DNA of 64,000 bases from SZUA-545 sp050297855 (GCA_050297855.1 JBNKTC010000002.1:124001-188000), one strand, 5' to 3'. Shown: positions 1-8,538, counted from the first letter of the stretch. Numbers and translations: made by a program. The notes: generated by a model from the letters alone, not told the origin.

Positions 1-625
1 GCGTCAGTTTCTTGAGCGGGTTAAAGAGCTCCTTTTTAAAGAAGAAGACAAAGATGGAGATGACCACGAAGGCTGAGAGGATGATCGTCACGATGATCTT
101 CGCCTGGGAGGTGGCGATGACTTCGTCGCTTTCGTTCAGGGAAACGGAGAGGTCCATGACCCCCAGGACATCCCCCGGCTGGGACGTGGCGTGGCACATG
201 AGGCAGTCTTCACCCGCTTTGAGGGGTTTGACAAGCCTGAAATAGTGGTTGCCTTTGGTGGAGTAGTCCATGATCTTGTCCTGCCCGCTTTTAAGTACTT
301 CCAGCACATCAGGGTCTTTGGTCAGGGTCGTCTGCAGACCGAAAAAGTCGATGACCCCCTGGGATTTATAGATGGTCAGTTTTTCCACCCCCTGGATCTT
401 CTTGGCGGTGTGGACTGTATCTTCGACGACCGCGGGGTCCCCGGTGTTCATCCCCATGCGGACGGACTGGAAGACCGATTTACTGAACATCTGGATATAT
501 TTCTGGGTGTTGTCTTTGATAAGGTTTCGGTAGTCGCTTGCCAGGTAGAAATAGAGCAGCACCGTCGCGATGGCGAAGACGACGCTGAAGTTGAGGATCA
601 TCTTGTTGTTCAGTTTTTTTGGCAT
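1..625 (-). CDS. Membrane sensor with periplasmic c-type heme motif, 3' part cut off by window edge
   Basis: I translated this frame by hand; it is open from an ATG at 625 to the window edge (208 visible residues). It starts MPKKLNNKMILNFSVVF, with a first membrane segment at about residues 9-28, a periplasmic region of about 135 residues, and a second membrane segment near 180-198 followed by FKKELFNPLKKLT, which looks like the start of a HAMP linker. The periplasmic part contains CLMCH near residue 145, a CxxCH motif that would bind heme c covalently. The layout fits a methyl-accepting chemotaxis protein or histidine kinase with a heme-type redox or gas sensor domain; the output domain lies outside the window, so which one is not known. 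The start has an AAAGAG ribosome-binding site. Confidence 0.8.
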   Translation of the reverse strand, partial: MPKKLNNKMILNFSVVFAIATVLLYFYLASDYRNLIKDNTQKYIQMFSKSVFQSVRMGMNTGDPAVVEDTVHTAKKIQGVEKLTIYKSQGVIDFFGLQTTLTKDPDVLEVLKSGQDKIMDYSTKGNHYFRLVKPLKAGEDCLMCHATSQPGDVLGVMDLSVSLNESDEVIATSQAKIIVTIILSAFVVISIFVFFFKKELFNPLKKLT

Positions 626-707
626 AGGGACTCTTTATTACGTGATTTTATTTTTAGATATTAAAAAATTATTAATAAATATCGTTTTAACGGCGAATTT
701 TTAAAGC

Positions 708-1058
708 CTATTTTTTGCCTTTTTTGAAACGATATCCTTTAGCTTCAAGCAAAAGCCGTGCCGCATCGGCGACATCGCCCTGCAGTTCCAGGTTGGAACC
801 GCTCATGCTTCCGCCTGTGGAGAGCTTTTTTTTCACCTCGGCGGCCAGTTTTTTCTTCATCTCCGCCGCGATAAAAAACTCGCCTATAATCGTAACAGTT
901 TTCCCTTTGCGTTTCTCTTTTTTCACCACCAGCTCGTGGGCTTCGGCGCTGAGGATCTTTTCGGGTGTGACCACCTTGGTGCGGTTGTCGCTCTGCCACC
1001 CGTCGCCGAGGTTGGCTCCCATCGTGAAGGGCTGGTTTTTTCTGGAGTTGTTTGACAT
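708..1058 (-). CDS. eIF1/SUI1-family translation factor (YciH-like)
   Basis: A 116-residue protein of the bacterial SUI1/eIF1 (YciH) family. The C-terminal half (about residues 40-110) is the SUI1 fold, with a basic strand KKEKRKGKTVTIIGEF, a helix rich in Lys, and DVADAARLLLEAKGYRFKKGKK at the end. Family members bind the small ribosomal subunit and influence start-codon selection; in E. coli YciH has been linked to discrimination against leaderless or aberrant initiation. I chose ATG 1058 because GGAGG lies just upstream and the 28 residues of the longer frame are not family-like. It is divergent from the universal stress protein gene at 1190. This is one of the few initiation-related genes here, which is relevant to the odd start codons at 28956 and 50371, but a link is speculation. 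Confidence 0.85.
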   Translation of the reverse strand: MSNNSRKNQPFTMGANLGDGWQSDNRTKVVTPEKILSAEAHELVVKKEKRKGKTVTIIGEFFIAAEMKKKLAAEVKKKLSTGGSMSGSNLELQGDVADAARLLLEAKGYRFKKGKK

Positions 1059-1189
1059 TAGGGCCTCCGGTTTAAATAGTGTTCTTATGGTAGCGGATTG
1101 CGGCTCAAAAACGGCTGGCCCCTTAGGGGAAACACAGCACAAAACGTGTTAGAATAGACGGACGTTCGAGACCAAGACAAAGGTGTGGG

Positions 1190-2011
1190 ATGAAAGTAGT
1201 CGCAGCAATCAACGGGATGCTGACCGCGGAAGCGGCAGCCATGTACGCCCTGGCATACGCCAAGGCCAACGGCTTTACGCTGGTGCTTTTCCATGTCCGT
1301 AACCCCTCCGACGCCCTGAGTGACGTGCGCCACAGTATCGAGAGCATCCGCGAGACTGCCGAGGCCGAAGGGGTGGAGGTGGAGGAGGAGATCTACGACC
1401 TGGGCGGGGTCGCCTCACTGGTCAACTATGTCCACGCCAACCACGTCGACATGGTCTTCTGCAGTACGCGTGCTCGTCGACGCTTCCTCTCCGCATCCTT
1501 CAGCGACCGTCTGGTCAAGGCGGCCCCCCGCGTGGACATCGCGGTCGTACGGGTCGTCCACGTCAACACCGCGATGCGCCCCGAATCGGTGATCCTGCCG
1601 ATCAAGGAGACGCGCCTGTCGGTCCAGAAGTTCACCTTCTTCTCCACGATGCTCAAGGCGTACGAAGCAGGCGGGACGATCCTCAGCATCAACATCCTGG
1701 GCCGCCGTACCCTGGCGCGATTTACGATCCACCGGACCAAACAGTTCTTCAAGGGCCTCAACCACCGCCTCAGCCACTACACCAAACTGGCCGACCTCAT
1801 GGGGCTGGTCATCCGCCTCAAGCACGTCCTGGGCGAGAACGAGCGGCACGAGCTGCTTCACGCCCTGGGCAGTGGGGAGTACGACCTGATGGTCATCGGC
1901 GGCCAGCGCCTCTCCTTCTTCTCCAAGGTGCTGGGCGAACGCCCCATCGAGCAGATCCTGCGCGAGACCTCGGTCAACACGATCGCCTACTACGCCAAAG
2001 AGGATATGTGA
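1190..2011 (+). CDS. Universal stress protein, two UspA domains in tandem
   Basis: A 273-residue cytoplasmic protein with two Usp-type domains. The first (about 1-130) begins MKVVAAINGMLTAEAAAMYALAYA and ends in VDIAVVRVVH. The second (about 135-270) ends ALGSGEYDLMVIGGQRLSFF and ILRETSVNTIAYYAK. Usp proteins bind ATP or other small ligands and often partner transporters or kinases. The ATP-binding G-x2-G-x9-G pattern is only partly recognisable in the second domain. The stop codon overlaps the start of the P-type ATPase gene by one base, so the two are probably translated together, which suggests that the Usp protein regulates or senses the state served by the pump. That coupling is inference. 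Confidence 0.85.
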   Translation: MKVVAAINGMLTAEAAAMYALAYAKANGFTLVLFHVRNPSDALSDVRHSIESIRETAEAEGVEVEEEIYDLGGVASLVNYVHANHVDMVFCSTRARRRFLSASFSDRLVKAAPRVDIAVVRVVHVNTAMRPESVILPIKETRLSVQKFTFFSTMLKAYEAGGTILSINILGRRTLARFTIHRTKQFFKGLNHRLSHYTKLADLMGLVIRLKHVLGENERHELLHALGSGEYDLMVIGGQRLSFFSKVLGERPIEQILRETSVNTIAYYAKEDM

Positions 2012-4689
2012 TGCACCTCTTTACCCTCAGCCACGACAAACTCTTCCGCAGGCTCAAAAGCTCCCCCGAAGGCCTGAGCTCCAAAGAGGCGGGACGCCGG
2101 GCCGACGAGTTCGGCGAAAACGTCATCCAGACCGGGGCCAAAAAGAACTATCTCAAACAGTACTTCAAAGAGTACACCCAGTTCTTCGCCGTGCTGCTGG
2201 AGGTGGCGGCGGTCCTCTCCTTTATCGCCGACCACTACGTGCCCGGCGAGGGGAGCGACATCCTCGCCTACGCCATCCTCTGTGCGGTCGTCATCAACGC
2301 CACCTTTACCTTCTGGCAGGAGTACAAGGCGGACAAGGCGATGGAGGCGCTTCTGAAGCTGATGCCGACGATGGTCAATGTCAAGCGCGACGGCAGGCGG
2401 CAGGAGATCGACTCCAAGCTGCTGGTCCCGGGGGACGTCATCTTCATGGAAGAGGGGGACAAGGTCGCCGCCGACGCGGTGCTGCTGGAGTCCAACTCGC
2501 TCTATATCAACATGTCCTCCCTCAACGGCGAATCGGTCCCGGTGCTCCGCGATACGGAGCCGGGGGACGCCCGGCGGGAGCTGGATGCGGACAATATGGT
2601 CTACGCCGGGACGACGGTGGTATCGGGCAGCGGCGTGGCGGTGGTGACCGCCACGGGGCACGCGACGGAGTTCGGGAAGATCGCCGTCATGACCAAAAAC
2701 GTCCAGAAGACCCTCACCCCGATGCAAAAAGAGATCATCACGATCACGCGGGTGCTCACGATCATCGCCGTGGCGATGGGGATCGTCTTTTTCATCCTGG
2801 GGCTCTTCAGTGACCGCGGCTTCCTGATCGCCTCGATCTTCGCCCTCTCCTTGATCGTGGCCAACGTCCCCGAGGGGATGCTCCCGACCATTACCCTCTC
2901 CCTTTCCCTGGCCAGCCAGCGGATGGCCAAGCGCAACGCGCTGATCAAAAACCTCGACTCGGTCCAGACCCTGGGGAGTGCCACGGTGATCTGTACCGAC
3001 AAGACCGGGACGTTGACCCTCAACGAGATGACCCTCAAACGGATCTACCTCGCCGGGGGCGAGGACGTGGAGGTGAGCGGCGAGGGGTATTTCGCCCCGG
3101 GCGAGTTCCGTTTCGACAAAGAGAGCCCCAGCGGGCATGAACGGCTCGAAGCCCTGCTGGGCGCAGGCCTGCTCAACTCCCGGGCCAGGATCGAAGGCCG
3201 GAATATCTTCGGCGATCCCACGGAGCTGGCCATCGTAGCAGCCCACGGCAAGCTGGGAATCGACCGCGCCGGGTACGAGAAGCTGGAGGAGTTCCCCTTT
3301 ACGAGCGAGCGGAAGATGATGTCCTCCCTGTACGATGTGGAAGGGGAGACGATCCTCTTTGCCAAGGGTGCCTACGAGGTGATCGTGGAGCGCTCGACCC
3401 ACTATGTCGACGCGGAGGGCAACCGCGTCGCCCTTGACGATGGCACACGCGAACGCCTGCACAAACAGGCCGGGGAGTACGAGAAAGAGGCGTTCCGCGT
3501 CCTCGCCATCGCCCGGAACGAAGGCCGGGAAGAGGAGGGGATGACCCTGCTGGGACTGGTGGGCATCATGGACCTGCCGCGGCCCGAGGTCAAAGAGGCG
3601 ATCGCCATGTGCAAGACGGCGGGGATCCGGACGATGATGATCACGGGGGACAACCCCCTCACCGCCGCGGCCATCGCCGGCAAGATCGGCATGACCTACG
3701 ACATGGTCATGACCGGGGACGAGCTGGAGAAGATGCGGGATGAAAAGCTCGAAGAGCTACTGGCCGAAAACGATATCCTCTTCGCCCGGATGGCCTCCAG
3801 CCAGAAGCTCAAGATCGCCACGGCGCTGCAGAACAACGGCGACGTCGTCGCCATGACGGGCGACGGGGTCAACGACGCCCCGGCCCTCAAACGCGCCGAC
3901 ATCGGAATCGCCATGGGCCGGACCGGGACGGAGGTCGCCAAGGAGGCGGCGGACATGGTCCTCATCGACGACAACTTCTCCTCCATCGTCTCCGCCATCG
4001 AAGAAGGCCGGGCCGTCTACTTCAATATCAAGAAGTTCGTCACCTACATCCTCTCCTCCAACGTCCCGGAGATCGTGCCCTATATCCTGCAGTTCTTCTT
4101 CAAGATCCCGCTGCCGCTGTCTGTCATCCAGATCCTCTCCATCGACCTGGGCTCCGATATGCTGCCCGGCCTGGCCATCGGGAGCGACAAGCCGGAGAAA
4201 AACATCATGAAACGCCCGCCCGTGGGCAAGGACGAGAAGCTTTTAAACTGGGAGGTCTTCAAGCGCGGCTACTTCTTCGTCGGCGTCATCGAGGCCACCG
4301 CGGCCATGACCGCCTTTATCACCTTCCTGCTCATGCACGGATGGGAGTATGGCACGGTGGACCTGGGCGACGACCTGCTCCAGCGCCAGGCGATGACGAT
4401 GACGCTTTTAGGTGCCATCAGCTGCCAGCTTACCAACGCCTGGACGATGCGGAGCTGGGAGTTCTCGGCCTTCAGTGTCGGCTTTTTCTCCAACAAGCTG
4501 CTGCTTGGCGCGATGGTGGCCGAGCTGTCGTGGGTGTGGATGCTGCTGAATGTCGAGGCGGTGCAGAATGTCTTTAATACGGCTCATGTGCCGCTGGCGG
4601 ATATGTGGATATTGATTCCGTTCCCGATTATTTTGTTTGTTAGTCATGAGGTTTATAAGTGGCGGAGACGGGTTAAGGCGGGGATATGA
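2011..4689 (+). CDS. Cation-transporting P-type ATPase, P2 class
   Basis: An 892-residue P-type ATPase. The order is an N-terminal cation-ATPase domain (LFRRLKSSPEGLSSKEAGRR), a first pair of membrane helices at about 58-100, the actuator domain with NGES near residue 172, helices with NVPEGMLPTITLSLSL (cation site), the phosphorylation motif DKTGTLT with Asp330, a nucleotide domain, the hinge MTGDGVNDAPAL with Asp618, and six C-terminal helices. The PEG(M/L)LPT form and overall length resemble the Na+/K+- or Ca2+-type P2 group. The transported ion cannot be decided from sequence alone; Na+, K+ or Ca2+ are all possible. ATG 2011 is preferred over GTG 2008 because the AAAGAGG site then has 7-base spacing. 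It overlaps the upstream Usp gene. Confidence 0.92.
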   Translation: MHLFTLSHDKLFRRLKSSPEGLSSKEAGRRADEFGENVIQTGAKKNYLKQYFKEYTQFFAVLLEVAAVLSFIADHYVPGEGSDILAYAILCAVVINATFTFWQEYKADKAMEALLKLMPTMVNVKRDGRRQEIDSKLLVPGDVIFMEEGDKVAADAVLLESNSLYINMSSLNGESVPVLRDTEPGDARRELDADNMVYAGTTVVSGSGVAVVTATGHATEFGKIAVMTKNVQKTLTPMQKEIITITRVLTIIAVAMGIVFFILGLFSDRGFLIASIFALSLIVANVPEGMLPTITLSLSLASQRMAKRNALIKNLDSVQTLGSATVICTDKTGTLTLNEMTLKRIYLAGGEDVEVSGEGYFAPGEFRFDKESPSGHERLEALLGAGLLNSRARIEGRNIFGDPTELAIVAAHGKLGIDRAGYEKLEEFPFTSERKMMSSLYDVEGETILFAKGAYEVIVERSTHYVDAEGNRVALDDGTRERLHKQAGEYEKEAFRVLAIARNEGREEEGMTLLGLVGIMDLPRPEVKEAIAMCKTAGIRTMMITGDNPLTAAAIAGKIGMTYDMVMTGDELEKMRDEKLEELLAENDILFARMASSQKLKIATALQNNGDVVAMTGDGVNDAPALKRADIGIAMGRTGTEVAKEAADMVLIDDNFSSIVSAIEEGRAVYFNIKKFVTYILSSNVPEIVPYILQFFFKIPLPLSVIQILSIDLGSDMLPGLAIGSDKPEKNIMKRPPVGKDEKLLNWEVFKRGYFFVGVIEATAAMTAFITFLLMHGWEYGTVDLGDDLLQRQAMTMTLLGAISCQLTNAWTMRSWEFSAFSVGFFSNKLLLGAMVAELSWVWMLLNVEAVQNVFNTAHVPLADMWILIPFPIILFVSHEVYKWRRRVKAGI

Positions 4690-4741
4690 CGCTGTGTCTT
4701 GATAATTATGGTATTTATAAACCTGAAAGGATGTAAGGAGT

Positions 4742-5662
4742 TTGAAAACATACAAGTATATGAGCAACGAAGTATTAAAGATTGTTTTTTCTGAAGAAGG
4801 ACAATGTAGTTTTAAATGTTCTTATCCACGAGATTTCAATGATCCATATGAGCTGTTTCTAACGATTGATTTAGAACAAAAACCTGGTATTTTGGCCCAT
4901 TACAAAGAAGTCATTGGAGAATTACCTCAACGTCCAGTTACATGTTTTTCAAAAGCTCCTAATGTGATTCCAATGTGGGCACATTATGGAGATAATCATA
5001 GTGGAATTGTTTTGGAATTTGATGAAACAGAGTTTCAAAAACACTTTCCAAATGTTGGTTTTGGAGATGTTGATTATCAAGACAAACCAAATACAAATTT
5101 AGGGGAAATGTTAGAGAGAGCTTATGCTGTAGGTAAACCAAGATATCACTATTTACTACAACGTGGGGTTTTTAGTGCTGCATACTATACAAAACATTCA
5201 TGTTGGAGTTATGAACAAGAACGAAGATTAGTTGCCAGTGAAGAAGATATCGTTGAAGTAGGTGATATAAAACTCTTAAAGTTTCCCTCATCATGTATAT
5301 CTTCAGTGATTGTTGGTAGTCAAGCAACTGATGAAGAAAAAGCAGTTGCATTAGAAATAGCTGAAAGAATTGGTGCATCTTATTATGAAATGAAGATAGG
5401 AAAAAGTTCAGCAATTCCTTTTTTTGTAGACGTTGATCAAAAAGTTTATATTTTTGCTTCTGAAAGTATACAGGAAGCAAACAATGTATGTCCTTCATGT
5501 AGAGAACCAATAGCTGAAACTGATGAAGCCTGTAAATGGTGTAGTATAAATGAGGAAGATCAATTAGTTGCTGCTGAAAGAAATCCTTTTCGAATGATGG
5601 AAAGTGCTGGTTTGCTAGAAAATTACTATAAAATGATGATGAGTGTTGAAAAAGGTAAATGA
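4742..5662 (+). CDS. DUF2971-type protein with C-terminal zinc ribbon, AT-rich
   Basis: A 306-residue protein with the pattern of DUF2971: KTYKYMSNEVLKIVF at the start, a PRDFNDPYEL motif, CFSKAPNVIPMWAHYGDNHSG, and WSYEQERRL in the middle. Residues from about 250 add a CPSCREP...CKWC pair, which looks like a small zinc ribbon appended to the family core. The biochemical function of the family is not established. The gene is visibly richer in A and T than the ATPase gene before it, which suggests horizontal transfer. The likely start is TTG 4742; GAAAGG at 4725-4730 gives workable spacing, while the AAGGAG next to the TTG is too close. ATG 4760 is the alternative but would cut the conserved N-terminus. 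Confidence 0.75.
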   Translation: MKTYKYMSNEVLKIVFSEEGQCSFKCSYPRDFNDPYELFLTIDLEQKPGILAHYKEVIGELPQRPVTCFSKAPNVIPMWAHYGDNHSGIVLEFDETEFQKHFPNVGFGDVDYQDKPNTNLGEMLERAYAVGKPRYHYLLQRGVFSAAYYTKHSCWSYEQERRLVASEEDIVEVGDIKLLKFPSSCISSVIVGSQATDEEKAVALEIAERIGASYYEMKIGKSSAIPFFVDVDQKVYIFASESIQEANNVCPSCREPIAETDEACKWCSINEEDQLVAAERNPFRMMESAGLLENYYKMMMSVEKGK

Positions 5663-5728
5663 AATATCTACAAAAATTGATTTAAGGGGATAGTCCTCTA
5701 TATCTCATGGCTAAAGTAGGAGAAAAGA

Positions 5729-6073
5729 ATGAAAACAATATTTGTAGCAACTTTTTTGTTATTTTTAACTACATTCGCATACTCTGCCTGTGAAAACGCT
5801 TTTGAAAATTATGTTGGTTGGACAATAGTTGCCAGCAAAACGATCGAGGGCCACAGAGACCCAGGCAAAGAAAAGCAAGATGATTTTGAAGGATGTGACT
5901 TTGATCGGGTGGTTTACTTCTTGGACGGCACAACAGTTACGTGTAATTCATATGGCTATCAATATGCATATATGCCAAAGGCAATACTTCTTGGAAAGTC
6001 AGTCACGTACAAAGGAAGAAATCTAACTATGTTCAAGATGATAGTTAATGGTAATGAATATGATGTTCATTAA
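5729..6073 (+). CDS. Small secreted protein, unknown function
   Basis: A 114-residue protein with a clear signal peptide (MKTIFVATFLLFLTTFAYSA, cleavage expected near residue 19). The mature part of about 95 residues contains four Cys residues, one of them in CENAFENYVGWT, which could form disulfides in the periplasm. No family recognised. It follows the DUF2971 gene by 66 bases and shares its low GC. A GTAGGAG ribosome-binding site precedes the ATG. A copy of the dispersed repeat begins 18 bases after its stop codon. Confidence 0.7.
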   Translation: MKTIFVATFLLFLTTFAYSACENAFENYVGWTIVASKTIEGHRDPGKEKQDDFEGCDFDRVVYFLDGTTVTCNSYGYQYAYMPKAILLGKSVTYKGRNLTMFKMIVNGNEYDVH

Positions 6074-6090
6074 TGTCTCTAACAATCAGA

Positions 6091-6150
6091 AAATAAAGGA
6101 GAGAGGCAACTTTAACCGTACCTCCTGCCCTTATGCCGGGCGGGCACTGA
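6091..6150 (+). repeat. Dispersed GGGACAGGC-type repeat, copy A
   Basis: Starts AAATAAAGGAGAGAGGCAAC and continues with CTTTAACCG and CTGCCCTTATGCCGGGCGGG. The second half can fold (TGCCC pairs with GGGCA) and is followed by a T-rich run, so it may also end transcription. The same module occurs at 9421, 13790, 14650 and 18253, always in the plus direction and just after a stop codon. It resembles the GGGGACAGG-type sequences I know from neighbourhoods of REP-associated tyrosine transposases; no such gene is in this window. Confidence 0.7.
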
Positions 6151-6184
6151 CTTTTCTTTAGAAGTAAAAGTAAGCAAAAGAAGC

Positions 6185-6315
6185 GTGTGGCGGTTGTTTT
6201 TCTTTTTCCCTCCTCCAGCGTAAAAAGAAGGGAGCTGCGGAACTCGCTTCGCTCAGACAGTCCTCGCTCTGATTCCTTCTTTTGACGCCTCCGTCGGGGA
6301 AAAACAAAGCCACAC
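6185..6315. repeat. MITE-like long imperfect palindrome
   Basis: The outer arms are GTGTGGCggttGTTTTTC at 6185 and, on the other side, GAAAAACaaaGCCACAC ending at 6315; they are near-perfect reverse complements. A second nested pair is CGTAAAAAGAAGGGA against TTCCTTCTTTTGACG. The centre holds CTCGCTTCGCTCAGACAG. An internally deleted relative follows the repeat at 13790, where TCGGGGAAAACAA matches the right arm. Open frames on the minus strand here are by-products of the palindrome. It is consistent with a non-autonomous mobile element or an mRNA-end structure. Confidence 0.6.
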
Positions 6316-6373
6316 AACATAGGAAAAAGTTTTTATTAAAAAAGCACATGAAAAAAAACAAGGAATAGACTGA

Positions 6374-6940
6374 ATGCATAATTCGAAAGAGCTGTTGGCG
6401 CTTAATAAGCCTAAGGGCTATGTGGTCACGCGATCCGACGAACGTGGGCGGAAGACGGTTTATGATCTTTTGCCGGATTGGGCTTTTGATGAGGGGTGGA
6501 TGCCCATCGGGCGGCTTGATCTGGAATCCAAGGGGCTTTTACTGTTCACGACTAACGGACAGATCGGCAATGCGTTGACCAAGCCCGGGAATTGCGTCAA
6601 GGTATACGAGATCTGGGTCAGGGGCCACGTGACAGACGAACATATTGCCCAGGCTGTGAAAGGGGTGGAAACGGCGCAAGGTGTCATGAAGGCACTGAAG
6701 GTCGAAAAGATAGGCAAGGGCGGTGCGAAAACGAAACTCAGGGTTGTGATCGACGAGGGGAAGAACCGGCATATCCGCCGGCTTTTCGGGGCGTTGAAAG
6801 ACCCGAAGTTCGGGACGCCCCTAAAGGTCGTGAGCCTGAGCCGGATAAGCATCGGCAGTTTTAACCTCGACATCGAAAGCGGTAAGTGGCGTTTCCTTTC
6901 CTTGGAAGAAGAGAGGATGCTCATGAGTACTGTAAAATAA
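6374..6940 (+). CDS. Pseudouridine synthase, RsuA/RluB/E/F family
   Basis: A 188-residue enzyme that isomerises uridine to pseudouridine in rRNA. It starts LLALNKPKGYVVTRSDERGRKTVYDLL, has the catalytic motif GRLDLESKGLLLFTTNG with Asp49, and later the conserved KVYEIWV, GKNRHIRRLF and LKVVSLSRISIG. It lacks the N-terminal S4 RNA-binding domain of RsuA and RluB and so most resembles RluE, which modifies 23S rRNA near position 2457 in E. coli. The exact target is inferred from similarity. The gene stands alone, flanked by the MITE-like element and a 334-base non-coding stretch. Confidence 0.88.
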   Translation: MHNSKELLALNKPKGYVVTRSDERGRKTVYDLLPDWAFDEGWMPIGRLDLESKGLLLFTTNGQIGNALTKPGNCVKVYEIWVRGHVTDEHIAQAVKGVETAQGVMKALKVEKIGKGGAKTKLRVVIDEGKNRHIRRLFGALKDPKFGTPLKVVSLSRISIGSFNLDIESGKWRFLSLEEERMLMSTVK

Positions 6941-7274
6941 AGGGATAAAAAGAGCCACACTATGTATTGATTACGCAATAGAAGCAAAGCTCCTAATGCT
7001 ACGCTAGCCGCCGGAGGTGGCAGACTTTTCGAAAATGTTGTGTTGTGAAAGATAAAACGTAGGACTTTGCTGCATTCCCACTGGCATGATATATGCACCT
7101 GTACTTATAACTTCTTACAAGCGCAACAGCAGCTATCTCTTTCCACGGTGCTCGCACATTACTTGAACGGAGAAAATCTCGAATTTCATTGCAAAGATAA
7201 CTGGACGCGGAAGCAGGGATAATCATTTCGTTCATTCACGATTTTTTGAGGTGGATTCACACCAAGGATAAACC
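6941..7274. other. 334-base intergenic stretch, no supported gene
   Basis: I find no convincing gene, tRNA or repeat here. A 78-codon frame on the minus strand (6999-7235) has no recognisable domain and no good ribosome-binding site. The base composition is more even than in the surrounding genes. The promoter for the next gene must lie in this stretch; AAGGA just before ATG 7275 is its ribosome-binding site. Confidence 0.5.
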
Positions 7275-7814
7275 ATGGGAACAGCTATCGATTACATATA
7301 CGACAACAAGTTGGAGTGGCAGCCTGCCATGAAGGGGGCGTTGGGCGTGGCCGGGCGTTACGGATACCGGGGTGCGCTGGTCGTAACGGAAGGCAAGATG
7401 ATCACGGCGGAGAAGCAGATGCCGCCGAAGGCGACGATCTCGCAGGCGATCGCCATTTCGGGCGAAGAGAGTATGCTCCTTTTGGCCGGGAAACTGGACA
7501 GCTTTGACGATTTTGCGGCGGCCTTTGAGCGCTACAAAAGCGTACTGGTCCCGGATACGCTTATCACCCTCTTTTTCGAGGACCTGATGAGCGATGCCGT
7601 TTTCGAATATGAAGGGAGTACGGTGTACGCCTTTTCACTGGACGAGAGCTCGGTCTGGAACGAACTGGTCGAATACGCCGACCTGGAAAAACGCGAGATC
7701 AAGCGCCTGGGTGCCGAGGAGAAACTGGACACCCTCTATGATGCACTCAAAGGCGCAACCCTGAGTGCCGCATCAAAAACCTACGAAGAGACGTGCGCGC
7801 TTAAAATGGCGTAA
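7275..7814 (+). CDS. Hypothetical protein, 179 residues
   Basis: Not recognised. It is a soluble, acidic, Glu/Asp/Ala-rich protein without signal peptide or membrane segment. It begins MGTAIDYIYDNKLEWQPAMKG, then GRYGYRGALVVTEGKM, and ends with helical, charged stretches (EYADLEKREIKRLGAEEKLDTLYDAL). Codon usage matches the host housekeeping genes, so it looks like a real resident gene. It has a good start (AAGGATAAACCATG) and its own terminator at 7832. Confidence 0.7.
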   Translation: MGTAIDYIYDNKLEWQPAMKGALGVAGRYGYRGALVVTEGKMITAEKQMPPKATISQAIAISGEESMLLLAGKLDSFDDFAAAFERYKSVLVPDTLITLFFEDLMSDAVFEYEGSTVYAFSLDESSVWNELVEYADLEKREIKRLGAEEKLDTLYDALKGATLSAASKTYEETCALKMA

Positions 7815-7831
7815 GCCGTCACCTCTTCCCT

Positions 7832-7857
7832 GCCGGGATTTTCCCGGCTTCTTCTTT
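7832..7857 (+). terminator. Rho-independent terminator
   Basis: A perfect 7-bp stem GCCGGGA/TCCCGGC with a TTT loop, followed by TTCTTCTTT. It lies 17 bases after the stop codon of the 179-residue hypothetical gene. Confidence 0.85.
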
Positions 7858-7979
7858 ACATTAACATACGATACGTTTTGATATTTAACATGCAGTTCCG
7901 GCACACAATTCCGAAAAAAGGTTTCTATTTTTTCTTTGATGTTGTAAAGTAGGAAACAGAAGAACCCCAAGGAGTATAT

Positions 7980-8435
7980 GTGAGCAAATCAAAACAAAAT
8001 ACCGAAAAAGTCAGCCGGGGCGTGTATACCCTGATCAGCTTGTCGCTGGGGCTTATCAGCCTTACGATGATCGGTTCGGGGCTTTATAACATCTGGGCTT
8101 CGATACATGAAAACACGCTGCTGACCAATGCCCTTCTTGATGCCGTCGGTTTGATCGTGATCGGGACGGCGGTTTTTGACGTCTCCAGATTCCTGATAGA
8201 AGAAGAGGTATTCAAGGTTCACGGCGAAGAGTCAAGCATAAAACAGCGGACGACATTGATCAAGTTTATTGTCATTATTATTATCGCCGTCCTTCTTGAG
8301 GCCTTGGTATTCGTTTTTTCCGCGGCAAAAAAAGATATCAGTCTGTTGATCTATCCGACCCTTTTGCTTGTAAGTGCCGTTTTACTGGTGATGGGGCTGG
8401 GGGTGTACCAGAAAATGACCCGGGAAGAAGAGTAG
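7980..8435 (+). CDS. Four-helix inner-membrane protein, unknown function
   Basis: A 151-residue protein with four predicted membrane helices at about 14-38, 46-66, 88-110 and 120-142. A polar loop (residues 67-87, FLIEEEVFKVHGEESSIKQ) lies between the second and third helices. The arrangement resembles small membrane proteins annotated as hypothetical in Campylobacterota; no motif gives a function. The start is GTG 7980 with AAGGAG five bases upstream. An overlapping ATG two bases earlier runs straight into a stop. Confidence 0.7.
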   Translation: MSKSKQNTEKVSRGVYTLISLSLGLISLTMIGSGLYNIWASIHENTLLTNALLDAVGLIVIGTAVFDVSRFLIEEEVFKVHGEESSIKQRTTLIKFIVIIIIAVLLEALVFVFSAAKKDISLLIYPTLLLVSAVLLVMGLGVYQKMTREEE

Positions 8436-8538
8436 AGAAGAAACGCTCAGCGCGTGCTTTCGTACCCTAAGTCTAAAAGCGAGTATAATTATCCATAATA
8501 TTAAGTGGTCATGATTCAGGGCTCGCAAGGAAGTATCA

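Noticed and set aside
1990..3462. 490-codon minus-strand frame over the P-type ATPase
   Set aside because: Antisense shadow; the ATPase motifs are complete on the plus strand.
6045..6379. Two minus-strand frames of 91 and 73 codons
   Set aside because: They run through the palindromic element and part of its flanks; the residues come from the repeat and no start or domain supports them.
6999..7235. 78-codon minus-strand frame
   Set aside because: No recognisable domain, no ribosome-binding site and no conserved-looking pattern; treated as non-coding.
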